Positions 27,501-42,500 of a stretch of 64,000 nucleotides of DNA are shown one piece after another. The DNA is from Tyto alba. Its lineage: Eukaryota; Chordata; Aves; Strigiformes; Tytonidae. The DNA lies in the NCBI RefSeq assembly GCF_018691265.1, contig NW_024881316.1, positions 25,397,819 to 25,461,818 of the forward strand, read 5' to 3'. Numbering within the stretch: the first letter of the stretch is position 1; each line of letters begins with the position of its first letter. The position numbers were made by a program, and so were the translations under genes. The notes beneath the pieces are model-generated. The model had not been told where the DNA came from. It saw only the letters and a list, made by a program, of their open reading frames with translations, and searched no databases.

Positions 27501-30500
27501 GCATACTACTGAAATACTTCCAATGACATATGGTAGTGTATCAACAAAATTAGCGCAACTCTGTGTATTCTTCTTCATTCTAATTATATGAGCATTTGTG
27601 CCCAAACTATGTGTTTAAAATTTTGTTTTTTTTTAATTATAGGCTTAAGTAGAGATCTGCATGATTTCACAACATGAAGAAATTGCAATTTATTTAAAAG
27701 AAGTATCTTGATTTTCAAATATTTTTATAAAATTTATTTAGGTATTAAACCAGACAACAAGACTTGAACTTCAGCTTTTGGAACACTCTCTTTCAACAAA
27801 CAAACTAGAAAGACAGATTTCAGATCAGACCAACGAGATAACTAAATTACAGGAAAAAAACAGGTAAGTTTGCCTATCAGCCCAATAAAATGCTGTTCCC
27901 TAAAGTGCCCTTCTAAAGGTTTTAGAAACAAATGTGCTCAAGTAAGAAAATAAGGCCTTGTACAGTAGGTCCCCACACCAAGCTATGCTCATTACAAAGG
28001 TCAGATATTATTTAAGGCCTAGGGAATCATGCAGGTTTATTCTTCTCGTGTTCTGTTTATATATCATTCTTCAGTATCTAAAGTTCTCCTTTATATGAGG
28101 AACTTAAGGTTAAAACTGAAATACTTCTCAGTACTTTAGTTGTAGCCAATTTATATTCTTCTTTAGACTTAATCAAATGAAGTTATGGATTATGTAACCT
28201 GTTTCAAACTAATCCAGTGCAACTACATCTCTAAAATTTTATTTCCATATAGTACACAGCTGCCCTGTGACAATCAGGTCATTGACATAATTTTTTTCTA
28301 ACCTGGTGGGGAAAGTCAAATGCCACTCATATTTAATGTTTGTTACTAGTCAATCTTTTGAAATTCAGATCAATATCCAACTATTACTCCTATCTGTTTC
28401 TATACCAGCTGTTGTCCAAAGACTCAAACTTTTTTTCAGCTAGTTTCATATCTCCAGGGTTTTATTTAGCTTTTGGCAATAAATAGTTTACAGCGAAATA
28501 TAAAAGCAGCAATAACATTAAGTTTTCTCCTTCAAAGCCATGTTTTTCAATGAGAACCATATGTGCAAAGTGCTTTTTATTTTGAAAGAATTAGCTTAAA
28601 AAACCCAGGAGACATGTTTTGACATTTTTGTTCACTACTCTACAACATTTATATATGCTCCCTAAAGGTTTTATCTACCAGCGTAATAAAAACAAGCATC
28701 CTCATCACATGGAAAGCAAAGTAAATACCAAATTTTAAAGTGTCACTTTTTTTTGGTGTTGAACGTAGGAGACTTTAGACTACCCTTGTAAAACCCACAT
28801 AAACACAAAAGCATTGTTTCTCACCTAACAAAAAACAGTCTGACATCTAGCTAATCTGCTTGAAACATAAAGTTCAGGTTTTTTTTTCCAATAACAATAG
28901 ATTGTAGCTGAACTTCTCCCTTCTGGCCATGCATCTTTTAACATCAACTTTCTCAGAGTCTGCATCAGGATAATTACCAATTAAATAATGTTCCAGCCAG
29001 TCACCTATTCACACCAGCTTCAGAACTGGAGATGGGTAACACATCTTCGAGTAACTATTTGCACATTTTTCTGCCTTAATGCCATAACATTTATGTTAAG
29101 TATATATTTTATTATAATTACAGGACATTTGAAAGTTCATAGGTTCATCTTTAACAGGGTAAAACCAGGAAATCTTTCACTGTATCTTTCCTTTCATAAT
29201 GTTTAATTTTGAAACATCCAATTGTTACACTTTAAAAGCCTGCAATACAGACTATAGTAGATAATGTTTATTAATGTACTAATATAATAAACTAAAGCAT
29301 ATGTATCAAACTAAACTCAGCTTTCATTTTGCCTTCTACTGCATGCATGGCATCAGAGAATGAAGTTGAGTACTTATGAAGAAAAACTTCTGCAACAGGC
29401 TTGATTCTCAAAATCATTTCTGGGGAGCCTAACTGTAATCTTTTATTTAGCTTTCTAGAAAAAAGAGTTCTTGAGATGGAAGACAAGCACACACTTCAGC
29501 TGAAGTCAATAAAAGATGAAAAAGATCAGCTTCAAGTCCTAGTAGCTAGACAGAATTCTATTATAGAAGAACTAGAAAAACAGTTAGTTACAGCTACAGT
29601 AAACAACTCAGTTTTGCAAAAACAGCAACATGATCTGATGGAGACTGTTCATAACTTGCTTACTATGATATCTACACCAAACTGTAAGTAAAGGCTGACA
29701 TTCACTAACTGTGTACATTATTACCTATGAAGTCTCACAAATTGTTTTGCCACTCTTCTGCTTCTCAAAAAGGATTTTTTTTTTTTTTTTTTACTTTAAA
29801 TTCTGCATCTGAGTTAATTAACCTATTTTTTTTTTAAGGGTGGTGTGGAACAACCACAACATATATGTGTTTTCTTGTCAACACTTTGTTCATCTTCTGT
29901 GGTTTATATTGGTTTGCCTGCCCACTTCTCCAGCGGTTCAAAAAAATACAGAGATGCCAAGTATCATTCGTCTCACGTGGCATTCATTCATCTGGCAATA
30001 TACACTCCCTTGACCACGTATCTAGGTTAGACTGCGTGATGTAGGTCTGTAGCTGTTCTTCCTGGCTTGCAAAAGTTGCTTCTGCCACCTCTCATTGGTG
30101 TATGCACACAGAGTTGATCAAAGAAAGGACAAATGATAGTGGCTGTTAAAGTAATCAGCACTGACCCAGTTTTTAGCACTTATGTATGCCCCAAACAACA
30201 GAAAGCACTAGCCCAGGGCAGCAGGTACTCCCAAAAGTCCTCCAGTCTTTCACTGAGGCTTCCCTGTTCATCCTAAAAATTCCTCGGCCTAGCAAATTTT
30301 ATAGGCAATAACCTCACCCCTAAATGCCTGACAGCCCTGCAACAAATCATAGCCACTGAGCATAGCTTTGAAATTTATGCAGATTCACATGCTCCATAAA
30401 AAAACCCACACAAACCATAAACTGAAACTTACGGCTAAACAGGATTTAAACAAATGAACAAATTCTTTACCTTGAATTTCATGTCTGATACGGAACTTTG

Positions 30501-33500
30501 ACAAATTAAGAAAGTATAGCTGTTCTATATAAAAGAATAAAGATTCTGGCATGTTTGCCTGTAAAGTTCTCAGGGCTGGAAATACACACTCATACAGAAC
30601 CTCTAAAAAAAGGATTTAAAATTAAATAGCAGAAACATTTAAAAATAGTTATCATTACAACTGAAAAGACAGTCTAGATGGGACTATTCTACAATACAGT
30701 AAGTTGGATCACAAAAAAGGAAAAGTGTGTTTGGAAGTCCTCGCTTTCAGTAGTGTCCTAAGTAATATTATGGTGTAGGTTTTTTCTAAACAAAGTAAAT
30801 CCTAAGTTTTTTGTCTTAATTTACACTATCCCCTTAAATACCATAACCAAGGCTGTACATGTTCCTGCTGATGTTATCTGCTATGCTAGTGCACAAATAA
30901 GTAAACAAGTCAAAGTCATGTTGGCTACAACACTGTTAAACCCAGAGTGGAAAAAATAATGAATGTCTGCCAAAAAGACAAAATTAGCAGGGAAAGCTTC
31001 TAAGACAGTATACAAACAATAGAGTGTGGAAAAGCAATTAAAACACTGAATGTGTTATTTTTATATTTAAGGCAAAGCATGTAAACAGGTAAGTAATGAA
31101 TAAGCGAGCTAAAAAGAACATAATAAGTAACTGTAATATAAGCATGTATTTATATGGCACCTAAAACTTTGTACTGTTTGGCTGTGCTTGTTAGATTAAA
31201 TTAAAAGGGAAAATACACAGAACCAACCCCAAAAGGGTCAAATATGAAATATCAGTCAGCAGGCGAAATGCCAGGAAATTCCAACCTCCATAGTTAATAA
31301 AGAGCTGAACAAAAAGATGAGCCTTAGATTGTTCTGTAAAATAAGAAGGCTTAGGCATATTAAAATGTATTTTTTACACAAATGAATTCCAGAAGGGATG
31401 TTTCCTTAGTGGGTTGATCTGAGCTACCAAGCTTCAGCTTGGTACATACAGAGTTGTTCCTGCTCAGCACAGGGACAAAAAAATCTAGCTAAAACTTTGT
31501 AAGAATAGTTATTCCAGTCAGCTGTATTATAAAAGATTTCATAAATCTTACTTTAGATTTCACAATATTAGAGTACTGGCCAAAGGTCATTATTAATATA
31601 ATCAGTTGCTAGTTACATATTTTTGTAATAATAGTTAATGCATGCAGAGGTTATAATGCATGAAGGAGTCCAGGAAAGGCAATGAATGGAAGCAGAAACT
31701 GTTCAACTGAATGAGATGCTATATCGTGTTTTCTTATTCAACACAGAAAGCGTTAACAGTTTTCAACCTGTCGAGCAACCACATCTCTAAATATCCAGAA
31801 AAATATCTCTAAATAATATAAAGTAACAAAACACATAATTAATACCTTGATCAATCATTTATTTCAGGACCAGGCATATTTTTCAGAACTGCAAAGCTTT
31901 AAGCTCATTACATCATTAGTTGCTTCTTAGTAACTTTTATTTATCTCCTCTTAATGCTTTCAATTTCTATTGTATTTTTAACAGCTAAGAACAACTTCAT
32001 AGCTAAAGAGGAGCAAATCAGCTTCAAAGACTGTGCTGAAGCTTTCAAATCTGGACTGACAACAAGTGGAATCTATACTTTAACAGTTTCAAACACTGTA
32101 CAAGAAAAGAAGGTAGGATGGCTAAAGTGCTACCTAGGCATACTGTGTTTTAAAAAGTTATTTCATCTGGTAAATATGCTATTTTTAAAGGCTAGTTAAT
32201 AGTGAAGTTTATGAATTATCACTTTTTTTCTGAGCATTTCATCACTTACAGATCTGAGTATGTCATAGGAAGAAGAAAATCCTTTAGGTGAAATCTTTGC
32301 TCAGTTAAAATGAATGAGCATTCTGTTGTTCACTTCAGCATGCCAGAGTTTCATTCTTTGTTTCCACATAATTAAAGCAAGTAAAGCAATATAATACTGT
32401 AATGTCTTTATAAAAATCCCTAACACAATTGCTCTGCATGATGAGCAATCTCCTGTCTCCTGTGAATTCTCAGTTCCTTCATAAGCCCAAGTCCCTTCAG
32501 GTGGCAAAAGGAGGTAAAATCGAGGTAAAATCATTGGAAGAATACTCATGGATGCATATCGATGTAAGCAATCTACTAGTACTGGACTCCTGTATGGGTT
32601 CCAGTTCTTTGTTATGCAGAGTTTTAAGGACATTGGTGTAACAATTAGATCTGCACAACTGACACTGGGTAACAGAGAGGACTTTCCTGGAAAATACTGC
32701 TCTGATTTAAATAAAAGGTGAGAGTTTGCAGCGGTTTCACTAGCTCAGTTTAAATTCCTCTGTGGATATTTTTTTCCCCTTATGTGTTTAGCCTAAGTGA
32801 ACTTCAATGTCAATTTAAGTAAAAGCAATACACCATACCTCTATAGAAGAGACCTTAAGAAGAGTGCCTAAAAATGGCACTCAGTGGATGAAATACTAAA
32901 TGCCTGACAGAGATGCTTGTTCCATCTACTGAAATAAATAAAATTATAAAGCTTCAGATAGTATAATTCAGCTGAAGCAATCAATAAAATCTGAAAGGGA
33001 GAAAAGCCCCAGGTGGATTGTGAGGATGAAGAACCAAAAACTTCAGTGAGCATTCTGAGTGGGGCTCAAATGATGAACATTCGTTTCCAATTTTTCAGAC
33101 ACAGCAGGCTGAGGAGGCAAAGGGACATTTGAATATATATATAAAAAAAAGCTTAATATATTTCTTTGACAAACAGTAAATAATTTTTTAATGTTTTTAG
33201 TTTATAATTTCATATTGAAGATATTTCCTTACGAAAAAGGAAGTATTTTATGGAATTCCTCAGGCTCTACTTTATTATATCAGAAATACGTGGGAAGAAA
33301 AACCTAACAGAAAATGTACAAAAGCAGAAAACAATCAGGGTACATGTGGAAAAGCAATTGGTAAAACTCTGACAGAGAAAGCATTTTTTTTCCTCAAGTT
33401 TGGATAGCAAAGGTTTAGAAATCAAATTCAGCACTGACTAGTCTTTGAAGTGCCAGAACATCATGTTGCCCTTGATCCTTACTCTTACAAAGTTCTCAGT

Positions 33501-36500
33501 TAAAGGAAATAAGCAATTTGTTTGGGTAAGATCTATAAAATACAACACATAAAGCCTGCAATTTTTTCAAATGTCATGTAGAGAAATGATGATAACCTGC
33601 AGTGTGCTTCTCTTGGGGGGAAAAAAAAAACAACAAAAAAAAGCGGCTGGTTTTCCTCTGGAGTAGTCTAGTCTATATTCAATACATCTGTTTCAGAAGA
33701 AAATTAGTTACATAAGATGCAATAAAGTGTTTAATTGCACATGAAACAGAATGGTATTTAAATAGCATAGGTATCTACAATCACAATTTTAAGCGCCAAA
33801 GGAGATGCAAGCTACTGCATCTCTAATGTAATATATTGCAGCAGTCTTTGTTAGACATCTCAGGAAGGGTTACACTCCTTGAATCTCTTAATATTACTTG
33901 TCTCAAGCTTCTACATTTGGTTTTAATATTACTATCAAATATAATAAACAGAGCATGCATATTTTCTAAAAGTGCATGCAATATTACAGAATGAAAACTT
34001 CTGTCATAAAATTTTACACTGCATTTTCAAAGCCATAAACGTTTATGGCAGTCTATATGATCTGAGAAGCCAGAGTAACACACAGGTCTACAAAACTGAA
34101 ACTTACCAAAATACTCCATCCCTGAAACAAAACTACAATTGCAAATTTAATTGCAATATAAAATACTAAATGCTTTACATTTGAACATGGAGGTTTAAAA
34201 CACTTAACAAAAATACACATTTTTGCCAATTGATTAGGTTAAAAAAAGTAGTTAAAATGTAATAATTTAAATTGGTTATCAATCTAGCAATAATAATAAA
34301 GAATTGTAATCCTATTCTTCCCACTTCAGATAGAATGAAAAGACACTTAAAAAGACAGCAAAGGTTTTCCTTACTGTATGACATGAAAAATAAGAGACTA
34401 AAAAATTCTAATCTGATGCAGCTTTTTATACAAATATAGACGCATAAGAGTAGTTGTCAAGGGAAGTGAAGGTTTAGGGATAATCAACACGTTACACCAT
34501 TTTCAACTGTTTATGATGTGGATGGCCACTCGGACCAGGAAACAGAATGACCTTTTTTATTTGCCAAAAGTGCTGCACTGCTGTTTATGTTTTTGTCTTT
34601 TCCTCTTATAACACCTTCTGACCTCCCAACAGGCTTATAAACAACTTCTGTGTAATCTGTAACTGATCCCACTTTACTAATTTTTCTCCCATCATAATCT
34701 AAAACTAAAGAATTGCATTTGAGAGCTGAGAGGAAAACAATTATTTCATTCCATTGATATTTTCAAGCTTTCAAGCTTTCCTGTTCTGCACCAGGACAAA
34801 AGCTAAGTCCTTTTAAAAACACTGAGGAAAAACAGCAAAAGACTGCTGACACAAGGAAAAATGGCAAGAGAGAAATCCATGAAAAGTCAATAACTTCATG
34901 TTTACAGCAGTCACCTGAACCAATTAACCTCCTGGTCTTAACCAGACAGCATAGTTGAGTCTGGGTGACACTAATATATTAGTTCAACTGTTACCACAAT
35001 TATTACCAACATATTACCCCAAATCTTAAAAGAGTGGCTGAAGCAGTGGCTAAACTCTTACACATTTCCACCCTTGTTGAACTGAATTTTAATCCCAGAA
35101 CTGACACACATTCCAACTCATGGCCTTTTTAACCAAAACTCTCTTGCAAAAAGTGATTTGGGCAAGTTTATATTACCAACAAAATGGTGTTGCATAACTT
35201 TCCTAAAAAGTGATCATCCAGACAACTACGAAGTCATTTCAGAAGGAGCCTATGCCATGGACCATACATCTAAAATACACATACACAAATTGCTTCCAAC
35301 CCCAAGCATTAAAAAAAGAGCATATGTGTAGCTTAATGGTATTAGGTTAAATTATATTATAAACCATGCATGTAGTTATTTTTTCCAGAACAAGGAAACT
35401 AAGACCACAATTCTTATCTAGTCACATCTGTAGGAGCTAGAGATAGCAGAATACAAAATCATTGAGAACTGTGATTCAAAAGTGTTCAGAAAACAGCCAA
35501 AAGTGATGCAAAAGGACACTGCACAAATGTGGCAACTGTACCTGCTTTAATATAAAAACTGTAGTGGGTCTTCATCCTAATAACTCAGCCAGAGCCTTAC
35601 CATTCAGAAAGTAGGCCTGAAAACATACATACCCCAAATATCCTAATGTACAAGAAGAAAGAAGAAAAATTACTTGCTCTGAAAGTCAACTTCCAAGACA
35701 GTGAAGACATTGAGTTGTCTGTTTACAGTTTATGTGCCTGTCATCTTTGGAAAAGGGACTACTCGTGGTTACACATACATTACAGCATTTTCAAAAATAC
35801 AGCACTAATCCTTGGAATTATAGAATACGAGGTTGGAAGGGACCTCAAGGATTATTTGGTCCAGCTGTTCTTGGCCTAAGCATGGTCTAGACAAGATGGC
35901 CCAGCACCCCCTCCAGCTGAAATTTAAAAATGTCCAAAGCTGGGGAATCCACCACTTCCCTGGAGAGATTATTCCAGTGGCTGATTGTTCTTGTGAAAAA
36001 TTTTCCTCTTGTGTCCAATCGGAATGTCCCCAGAATTAACTTGTACCCATTACCCCATATCTTTTCCATGTGACTCCTTGTAAAAAGCAAGTCTCCATCT
36101 TCTTTGTAGCCACCCTTTAAATAGTGAAAAATTGTGATAAAGTCTCCCCTAAGTCTTCTCCTCTCAAGGCAGAACAAACCCAATTCTCTCAGCCTTTCCT
36201 CACCTGGCAGGCTTCCCAGTCCCTTGATCATCTTTGCGGCCCTCCTCTGGACCCTCTCCAGCGTGTCCACATCTTTTTTGTATAGCAGGGACCAAAACTG
36301 AACACAGAATTCCAGATGTGGCCTGACAAGTGCTGAGTAGAGTGGGACAATAACTTCTTTATCTCTGCTGGTGATGCCACCCAGCATCCCGTAGGTTTTC
36401 TCTGCTGCTGCAGCTCACTGTTCTCTCATACCGAGCTTGTTGTCCACCAGGACCCCCAGGTCCGTTTTCACAGAGCTGCTCCCCAGCTGGGTAGATCCCA

Positions 36501-39500
36501 GCCTGTGCTGCACTCCTGGATTATGATTTCCCAGGTGCAAGGCCTTATATTTGTCCTTGCTGAACTTCCCAAGGTTCTTGTTAGCCCACTCTTCCAACCT
36601 ATCCAGGTCTTCCTGCAGGGTGGCTCCCCCCACCAAAGTGTCCACTTCCCCACTCAGTTTGGTATCATCAGCAACCTTCATCAGGGTGCACTTGATCCCA
36701 TCAGCCAGATCACTTATGAATACAGCATTGGGCCCAATACTTATCCCTTGGGCAGTTGTGACAGGTTGCCAGTTTGAAAAAGAGCTATTTACCACCACCT
36801 TTAGCTAATGGTGAAAAATATAAACATCTGACCTTACCTCTCACAGTGTTACAGCTGCTAGAACTGTAAGTACTGAAGCAGTTCACAAGATAAACCAAAT
36901 ATTCCCCCTGCCAATTTGTTGTAATTTGAGAGGCTAATCTCTTTATTCTTTTTGGCATCTGTTTGAAGACTCCTGCTGCCTGCCTAATCTTGGTATCTAC
37001 TTTTACTAGTTTTAAAAAATGCTACATTTCTTCCTTTTGAATATAAAACCTAGGCTAAGCTGAAAGGTTGCAAGAGTTCTGTTCTAGAAATAAGTGTTAG
37101 GGAAAGCCTCATATGCATATCATTTTACTGGAGAATGAAGATTATTTTTTTTTTAAATAAATTATAGTCCAAATAAATGCTTCCTCTCCCCTCATCTTTC
37201 AAATACATCATGAACAAATGGTTCCCTTTGCAGACTGACACTGCAATTTATTGTGTTTAAACTAAGCAAGTCCTTTTCTTAATCTTAATTGTACTGAATA
37301 GACTATATCCAATCTTAAAATTACTTATGAATATACATAATTCACTGAAGTTGATCTATTTTTATTACTTTTAATGAAATAAGTATTTTTAGTAACTTTT
37401 GTTTCTGTAATCTTTAATGCCATTTTTCTTCACTGGCTTTATTTTTTCCAAAATTAAAAATCAAGTTTGTATGTAAATTTGAAGTTCCTAGTTTTACAGT
37501 AAGTAATCTTGTTACCAGGTTACATCTTGTTTAGTCAGAGAATTGATTTCTAGGGAGATGATCTGGAAAGCAAAGGAAATATTTAATGAGCAAATCTGCA
37601 TATGTGAGGGCTTGAAAGACAGGGTTCTGGATTGCCAGTCAAACCTGAAATCAAAACATTGCATTGTATGATGCTTACTTAATAGGTGATAGAAATAATT
37701 TTCACTTTTTAGCTAGTTCAGGGGAGCAAGTGTGCAACCATGAAATACAGAAGTTAGAAACCGTATACTGAAATCTCAAACAGCAATAATCTTCTCATCT
37801 GTTAAAAGTTACTATGACACTAGAAGATTATGTAACCAGTACATTAGCTTTGCCCATGCCACACTTTCCACCCAAGAAAGGAAAGGATTTCCCTTTCCAA
37901 GGCCATAAAATTGGCATCTTTTAGATTGACGTGAAATTTTTTGGTGTGGAAAAATCATACTCCTAAAATTACTTAAACTTAATGAAATCATTACTGGTAA
38001 GAAAAATCTACATTAGATTTTTATGGACTTCTTCAATTTCTTATTATGTTTCAGTTCCTAGTAAATTGCTTCTGCCTTTGGGAACAAATTTGCAGTACCC
38101 CAGCATTTATCCCAAAGAGTCCATAGTGTTTATAAAAGCTAGTTGTCTTACCACTCACATACAAAATGGATACTGGCTGTAATAGGAATATTTTATGTAA
38201 CACATTCACAGTCATTTGCTGTTTGAGAATATTTTAATCTCATTAGAACTAAATAAAGTGCTATTTTAAGGCATTTATATTTTCAAAGTAATAATTCCAG
38301 CTGAATTGAAATTTAGATGATAGGCATCAAAGAAATTGCCTATAACATTCAAAACCAAAAATTAACATGTACAATAGCAGTATCAGCCTAGACTGGTGGC
38401 CCGTGTAAATTAATATCTGGCCTCTGTAAGCAGTTAAAAACTGTGTGTTTCAGCGAAACATGAACCAGTTCTGTTCTGTCTGGCTGCTTATTCTGTCCTT
38501 TCAGTGGGGTGAAGCTTCAGAGTCAAAAACTTTCTGTTCAGCCAGTGATACCTGACCACTGTTAAATCAGCATTTTAACTTGTAGTGATGCGTAATGAAA
38601 GTATCTGCATCTGCTTAAGCCCATCCCTAGTAAACTTCTTCATAGCATCCTGTGGAAATTAATTTTCACATATGCATTACATGTCTCATGAGTTAGCTTT
38701 CTAAAACTGATCATCTCAATTAAATTCCATTCACATGACATACTTTTAACAAGTAAACCCTAAAACAACTCTTCTCCTTACTCCTTTTATATTCCCTAAA
38801 AATCTCCAGTTGAATGTCTCCTAATTCTGTGATGTTGAACAAAGAGTTTAGATACAGCCTTAAAATATAGTATCTGCTTTGGATTTCCAATGTGTTACAG
38901 CCTATTAAAAATGTTTAATATTTGAAGGTCTAAGGGCTTGCTTTCCCTTAAAAGTCTGATGCCTTTGAAAAGTATATATGCCACTGCTTGCACTGTAAAT
39001 ACCCTGTTTGATTTATATAAATACATGTGTGTGTATGTGTAACATACATACAATACCCATACACAGAAATACATGCATACCCGAAAAGAGCCAACTGTAT
39101 TGAAATCTTATTTAGGAGCACACTTGAAGTCATACTTTTTCAATGAATTTCCAGGATGTCTAATAGTTCAAAGAACTTAAATCTGCTAACTGCTAACACT
39201 GGTAAGACAGTCTCCCCTAGAAGAGGATGAAAAAACCATACAGATTCAGTGTCACTCGGTTAGAATTTGGGGCGTTTATAGGCATATTATGACAAGCAGC
39301 AGTAATAAGTTAGGTAAGAAGGAAGACCACTGAGAGATTATTTAAACAAAGAAGGAAACATTCAAATCCAGAATGAAATGCTTAGGTCTAGGTGTTTTTT
39401 TTTTTTTGTTTTGTTTTGTTTGTTTGTTTGTTTGTTTTTTTATTTATTTATTTTTATTTTTATTATTCTTTTTTTTGTGTGTGTGTGTTTTTTTGTTTTG

Positions 39501-42500
39501 TTTTGTTTTTTGCTTGCTTTTTTTTTGTTTGTTTGTTTTTTTTTTTTTTTAATTTAGCTGTACAGATGAAGTATCCTATCAAAGTGTACAAAGTCAAATA
39601 TTGGCTCTGTTACTGTAAATGGGAAGATGCAACTTCACTTAATTGATGAAAGATGTAGAATATACATTAGAAATTAATGTAGTTTAATACTCAAACTGTA
39701 ATTTCAAAACTTTTCAAAGATGTGAAATAATTCTGAAGAGGACTCAGAATTGCAGTATCTTGGCAGAAAATGGTAAAAAAAAAAAAAATAATCAAACTTC
39801 CACATGAGAGAGCCTAGAACATTAACTGTGAGCTCTCCAAACAGGAATACTTGTACAAGAAATGTATGATTTTTCTTAAAGCTAGTATCAGTACTAACGT
39901 GCAATTTAAATAGATATTGATTTCAGTTTGATGTTCACTATATTGTTTTACACCAGCTTATCTCCACTGATTTCACACATCTACTTTTGAGTTCTGCTAG
40001 TTTTAGGAAAGCAGAATTCGATGCAACAATTTAAAAATCCTTTCTCAAGAAAAATGGTCCTAAATATTCACATATTCACAAGACTTGTTAATTTATTCCC
40101 TATTTCTCTCAAACATCACTCCAAAATTCCCTCAAGATTTTTTTTCATCAGCATGTCCCCAGTATATTGACACCTTCAGTAATACCTTTTATCTCTGACA
40201 TTGCAGTGAACATATACCAGAATTCTATTTAACTCAGTTACTTTCTATTTTAATCTAGAAGGAGATTGACTGAACAAGTCACCTATAAACTTGAATTTTA
40301 CTGCACCAGGGATGCATTTATTGGGTATTCTAAAACTGAGCTCAGTGAACAGCCTATTACATGTCAATCCTTTCAAATGGTTAGCAATAACTTGGTAAAA
40401 TTGAAAATGATTTATGAATAAGTGGAAACATCTTATAGTTAGGACTTTTTCTAGAATATAAAATATTAATTGCAGTTTGCATAATAACATGGCTTCAAAA
40501 TTTAACTTTAAGATAATAATTGTTTTACACTTAGATTTAACTTTGGGGTCAGACCATCTCCAAAGACATTGAACAATGACGGTGGAAATAAAAACATATT
40601 TCAGTTTGCTCACTAACTGAATTTAACAGTATGTATACTCTGACAAGCCATGGGAATGGATCTCTCACAAAAAAGATGGAGAAGTGAAAACATATTTTAG
40701 AAGAAATATTTAATCAGGAAACTCTCAAAAATATCAGTGCAAGAGGGAGGTATAGAATCAGAAACTACATAAATCTCTTTATTCCTTTAGCACCAGCTAT
40801 CATCTATTTTTAAGACATCATTTGTATTCTGTTATGTGTGATATATACTGATGAATCACATTTATTTGTGGACAACCATAACTGATTTGTATGAAAGCTA
40901 TGAAAACCAACATTTTTTAGTTTAATACACATTTTGCATTTGTACACTTTAAAATTTGCCATGCTATAGAATTATGCAAAATACATACTTTGTGTTTTTT
41001 TCCCATGACTGCATGCACTTACACTGTTACATGCTTACTCTGGTAGGCCTACTGTGACATGGAAACTGGTGGAGGAGGTTGGACAGTTATTCAGAGACGT
41101 GAAGATGGCAGTGTGGACTTTCACCGGACATGGAAAGAGTACAAGATGGTAAACAATGTTTTATGACATTATCTGAAATCTAATATAATAATGTTACATT
41201 AATATCATACTTAGAATGTAAGCAGGTTCTAAAAGTTGTCTTTGTTCTTAGATGTTCATTTAGAAAATGTCATAGTAGTATAAATTGTTTGCCTAAGCAG
41301 ACTTGTAAGCATAATGTCTGTTTTTAAAGAGAAACCTCACTTTTCTTTAATCAACTGTTCCATGATATGTCCACATTTTTTACGTTACTTATATCTGTCT
41401 CTAGTGGCAACAGTAGAAACCGCTCCAAATCTACTAAGTAATATTGATTTACTTTTTCATATACCCAAGTCTGTCTTTGCTGAAATTATCTTTTTTATGG
41501 ATTTATAACCCTCACACAGTAAAATTCTTAGTCAATAGACTGACAACTATTAAACTTAAAAACTGATAAAGTGATGATTTCAAACTCAAAGAAAAAACAA
41601 AACAAAACTATTTAAATATACAACTTGAATTACAGGGATTTGGTGAGCCTGCTGGGGAGTACTGGCTGGGAAATGAGTTTGTTTCTCAACTGACTAATCA
41701 GAAGCGTTACGTTCTTAAAATACACCTGAAAGACTGGGAAGGAAATGAGGCATATTCATTGTATGACCACTTCTCCCTAGCAAGTGAAGAACTAAAATAC
41801 AGGTAAGCAGAAAAATCAGATCTGAATAAAAAAAGATTTGATAATAATAATTCTGGATTGTGCAGATGCATGACCTTACTTCATACAAATTACGATAATT
41901 TTTCAGTTCACTCAGAAAATAATGTCTGTTCCATTTTTCACTTATTGCCTAAAACAATCATTTTTTTTCCAGTGGAGAGAATGTGTATTTTACTAGTGCA
42001 TACTGGGTGAGTGTAATACACAAGATGCACAAAGATGAAGAGATTGTATAGTATTAGACAGGATACCTGTGCTAGTATAGCAGATGGCAGTGCACAGTCT
42101 TCAGGGCAATAGGAACCTGTCTGCAGTTGCTATCAAATCCCAATTCCACACAATAAATACACTTTTGGAAGGTGGATGGCTAAGATGAATAATACTGTAA
42201 GGAGATTTTCCACTTAAGTCAGTGGCTAATAGGAGCTGTTCTGTTGTCATGAAGAGTACACTGAGGTAATGCTACCTCCTCCTTCTGTGACCAACTGGCT
42301 TGGATACTCAAAGAATAACTCTCCTACCTGTGAAAATGAAGTTAAGAGCAGATGTCCAGTCTCACCCACCAACAAACTTGCCAATTTAAACACCAGATTT
42401 TAATGGACCTATTACTTATGCTCCCATCATTCTGTAAATCGTAAGGCTTCGCAATTTCTTGTTATGTATTTGGTTAAAATAGGAAATAATATACATTTAA

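Larger units (their letters stand above)
32113..41046 (+). other. ANGPT2 intron 5 (about 8.9 kb)
   Basis: GT-AG intron with acceptor CTGGTAG. It contains the longest retroelement piece of the window (CR1 pol, 35814-36800) and a 155-bp T-rich tract (39395-39550). The rest is AT-rich sequence with no recognised element or exon. Confidence 0.88.

Noticed and set aside
39392..39646. Open frame rich in Phe, Val and Cys
   Set aside because: It is a translation of the T-rich simple-sequence tract.
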